Of a stretch of DNA of 64,000 bases, positions 63,587 to 64,000 are shown in pieces. Origin of the DNA: Streptomyces coacervatus (GTDB taxonomy: Bacteria > Actinomycetota > Actinomycetes > Streptomycetales > Streptomycetaceae); the NCBI RefSeq assembly GCF_029223485.1, contig NZ_JARHTP010000009.1, positions 1 through 64,000 on the forward strand, read 5' to 3'. The notes under the pieces were generated by a model. It had not been told where the DNA came from, searched no databases, and saw only the letters and a list, made by a program, of their open reading frames with translations. The number at the start of each line of letters is the position of its first letter. The stretch's first letter is position 1. Both the position numbers and the translations under genes were made by a program.

Positions 63587-64000
63587 GTGACAGTGAACCG
63601 GCTGGGCCTGGTCGTGCACGGCGGACGCCCGGAGGCCGTGGCGGCGGCCGCCCTGGTCCGTGCGTGGTGCGCGGAACACGCCGTGCGGTGCACCGACATC
63701 GACGTGTGGCACGACGGCGGGCGGCGCAGCGCCCGGGCGGAGGTCGAGGCCGCGGGCGACCCCGACCTCGTGGTGACCCTGGGCGGCGACGGCACCTTCC
63801 TGCGCGGCGCCCGGCTGGCCGCCGCGAACGACGCCCTGGTCCTGGGCGTCGACCTGGGCCGGGTGGGCTTCCTGACGGAGGTGTCGGCCTCCGCGGTCCG
63901 TGCGGCCCTGGACGCGGTGCGCGAGGACCGCTTCGACATCGACAGCCGCATGCTGCTCGCCCTGCGCGCCTCGCGCCGGCTGGAGGTGCCCTCGGGCATG
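63587..64000 (+). CDS. NAD kinase, truncated by the window end
   Basis: The first 138 codons of an ATP-NAD kinase (normally about 300 residues), which makes NADP from NAD. It begins VTVNRLGLVVHGGRPEAVAA and carries the signature TLGGDGTFLRGARLA with the GGDG catalytic loop, then LGVDLGRVGFLTEVS. GGAGG lies 5 nt before the GTG at 63587; the GTG at 63593 is possible. It is 22 bases after the NTF2-like gene. Streptomyces usually has a separate housekeeping NAD kinase, so this copy may serve the NADPH-using reductases of the array. The C-terminal NAD site lies outside the window. Confidence 0.92.
   Translation, partial: MTVNRLGLVVHGGRPEAVAAAALVRAWCAEHAVRCTDIDVWHDGGRRSARAEVEAAGDPDLVVTLGGDGTFLRGARLAAANDALVLGVDLGRVGFLTEVSASAVRAALDAVREDRFDIDSRMLLALRASRRLEVPSGM

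Overview
The window reads as actinomycete chromosome, almost certainly Streptomyces. G+C is very high throughout, codon third positions are strongly G/C, GTG and TTG starts with GGAGG-type ribosome sites are common, and the families present are typical (TerD, Pkn kinases, LtrA, ROK/Xyl, sortase-E-type LAXTG protein, MmyB-like XRE regulators). No rRNA, tRNA or CRISPR was seen. The many small gene fragments and IS scars suggest accessory or arm-proximal DNA.

Layout. 0.3-5 kb: a secreted trypsin-like protease, a nuclease remnant, a membrane-anchored esterase and an ArnT/PMT-like glycosyltransferase. 5.2-8.8 kb: a receptor Ser/Thr kinase, TerD and a zinc-ribbon protein. 9.1-13.7 kb: a complete lasso peptide cluster in the order A-C-B1-B2-D on the minus strand. 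Its 36-residue precursor (13583-13693) has a citrulassin-type core, LLGRHGNDRLVLSKN. 14.2-16.9 kb: an LAXTG surface protein and a decayed MFS transporter. 17.3-21 kb: three RraA-family aldolase paralogues and an alpha/beta hydrolase in one overlapping operon, divergent from a LysR regulator. 21-27 kb: a scarred region with gene tails (SDR, integrase, PrpD, S53 protease, PAS, IS110-like, IS5) around an intact ArsR/SRPBCC/DHFR-like operon, a GNAT and a metallophosphatase. 27-30 kb: aldehyde dehydrogenase with its GAF-type regulator. 30-34 kb: Tat-exported amidase, FmdA-type amidase with permease, nitrobindin-like protein. 34-38.7 kb: xylose utilisation (ROK repressor, xylB, divergent xylA) and a small membrane protein. 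38.7-49.5 kb: phytase-like esterase, SWIM/SNF2 pair, fatty acid desaturase, secreted hydrolase and hypothetical proteins. 49.7-64 kb: a flavoprotein, then a redox array.

The redox array (51.3-64 kb) holds four paralogous XRE/MmyB-type regulators interleaved with two aldo-keto reductases, two SDR-fold proteins, a cupin, a Zn-alcohol dehydrogenase, an NTF2-like protein and a second-copy-style NAD kinase that runs off the window. Three of its intergenic regions share the same sequence module, GTGTGAC...GTCACAC followed by a GC-rich block, at a fixed 44-46 nt from the minus-strand start codon. This suggests one regulon built by duplication. Two genes inside the array (LtrA and an SMP-30-like protein) are each broken by one small indel.

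The strongest leads are the citrulassin variant with Arg4-His5, the redox array with its repeated control module, and the triple RraA operon. All calls are from reading the sequence; no database search was run.
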